The position numbers and the translations under genes were made by a program. Positions 5,861 to 6,332 of a DNA stretch of 6,332 nt are shown piece after piece. How positions within the stretch are numbered: position 1 is the first letter of the stretch; every line of letters starts with the position of its first letter. Location of the stretch: assembly GCA_964353405.1 (NCBI GenBank), contig CAYGWJ010000048.1, forward strand, positions 1 through 6,332. Direction: 5' to 3'. The notes beneath the pieces are model-generated. The model worked only from the letters and a program-made list of their open reading frames with translations, was not told where the DNA came from and did not search any database. The DNA comes from JBGLNJ01 sp964353405 (GTDB lineage Bacteria > Chloroflexota > Anaerolineae > Fen-1058).

Positions 5861-6257
5861 TCACTTTGAAATCTTGGAACTGTGCAGTGGCAGCATCTCC
5901 GCCTGAAAGTGCCACAAGATATATTTCTACGTCATCGGGCATGGCAAATTCCAAAGGTCTAGTTGCATTCCAGGCGTGTCCGTCTGAACCATAGAATAGA
6001 TCAAACGAATTCGTCCGTCTGATTATTTTGAAGTACACAACATTGCCGAAGTACGAATAATCGTAATAGGTATTCTTTCCTTCGCGATCTGAACTGAAAG
6101 CCACAACGTCATCTTCATCATGTGCACGGGTGATCCGCAACCAAGTTGTGCTATCTTCAGTTGATCTGACGCCTATTCCAGCATCAATGTCATTAGAGCG
6201 GATTCCAGTTGCATGTACGGGTCGCTTCGCGCGAGTGAACATAACGGCGTATTTCAC
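5850..6257 (-). CDS. DUF1349 / concanavalin-like domain protein, possibly N-terminally truncated
   Basis: The 135-residue ORF starts at GTG 6257-6255 (an in-frame TAG lies two codons upstream); the next candidate is ATG at residue 6. Residues from about 24 on look like the second half of a DUF1349-type concanavalin-like beta-sandwich. They include AGIGVRS, TTWLRITRAHDEDDVVAFSS, a tyrosine-rich YYDYSYFGN, DLFYGSDGHAWN and the terminal VEIYLVALSGGDA plus FQDFKVIRH, which is the usual end point of the domain. The first ~23 residues do not resemble the expected preceding strands. There is no Shine-Dalgarno site or promoter, no signal peptide and no membrane segment. The DNA is visibly AT-richer than the genes to the left, suggesting a separate origin. 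It may therefore be the tail of a larger, decayed or frameshifted gene. DUF1349 proteins have no firmly known function, though the fold often binds carbohydrate. In the 75 bases upstream, to the window edge, I see no secure gene. Confidence 0.55.
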   Translation of the reverse strand: MKYAVMFTRAKRPVHATGIRSNDIDAGIGVRSTEDSTTWLRITRAHDEDDVVAFSSDREGKNTYYDYSYFGNVVYFKIIRRTNSFDLFYGSDGHAWNATRPLEFAMPDDVEIYLVALSGGDAATAQFQDFKVIRH

Positions 6258-6332
6258 AGGCTACATAATCAAGGCTTTTCATCATCGAATCCGCCACCAC
6301 CACAGTGGTCATCCCGTACACTCGATAGGAAA

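Noticed and set aside
6193..6330. Open - strand frame of 45 codons from the right edge (MTTVVVADSMMKSLDYV), a possible frameshifted N-terminus of the DUF1349-like ORF
   Set aside because: It overlaps that ORF in another frame, and its sequence does not resemble the missing first half of the domain; not resolvable without sequence beyond the edge.
6235..6332. Open + strand frame from GTG 6235 with a histidine-rich stretch (FHHRIRHHHSGHPVH) running off the window
   Set aside because: No ribosome-binding site, partly antisense to the DUF1349-like ORF, and cut by the edge. The histidines come from CCACCACCAC triplets; too little to support a gene.

Overview
The window is GC-rich bacterial DNA, apart from an AT-richer stretch at the right end. 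It reads as a chromosomal housekeeping region edged by mobile-element and gene debris. The phylum cannot be proven from the sequence. Protein style (a PflX-type radical SAM protein, a CSP41-like epimerase, a short ~1,020-residue DnaE-like polymerase, a DUF1349-like domain) suggests Chloroflexota, perhaps an Anaerolineae-like lineage; this is inference only.

Layout on the + strand: (1) the last 36 codons of an IS5-family-like transposase run in from the left edge and stop at 112, with the probable right end of the element just after. (2) A promoter-like pair at 169-197 leads into a radical SAM protein of the PflX/COG1313 type (240-1151). (3) A 185-base spacer holds a perfect 10-bp inverted repeat (1203-1246), a consensus -10 box (1301-1306) and a Shine-Dalgarno sequence. 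(4) A two-gene operon follows: an atypical NAD(P)-dependent epimerase (1336-2349) and, 7 bases on, a DNA polymerase III alpha subunit-like protein of 1,021 residues (2357-5422). The polymerase keeps its three catalytic aspartates. It lacks the C-terminal tau-binding region of replicative DnaE and has a substitution in its PHP metal cluster, which points to an accessory or translesion role.

Layout on the - strand (right part): a tRNA-Gly(CCC) at 5414-5485 converges on the polymerase gene and overlaps its last 9 bases, including the stop codon. It has a strong promoter at 5507-5534. Further right are three items: a short open C-terminal-looking protein fragment (5531-5662), a strong C(UUCG)G intrinsic terminator (5682-5711), and a second C-terminal-looking fragment (5771-5860). 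That second fragment overlaps, in another frame, the end of a DUF1349/concanavalin-like ORF (5850-6257) in AT-richer DNA. This area looks like an accretion of broken 3' gene ends next to a tRNA gene.

I found no CRISPR array, no rRNA, and no coherent new multi-gene defence or biosynthetic system. The points most worth following up are the tRNA/polymerase overlap, the modified PHP site and operon partner of the polymerase, and the 3'-end graveyard at 5531-5860.
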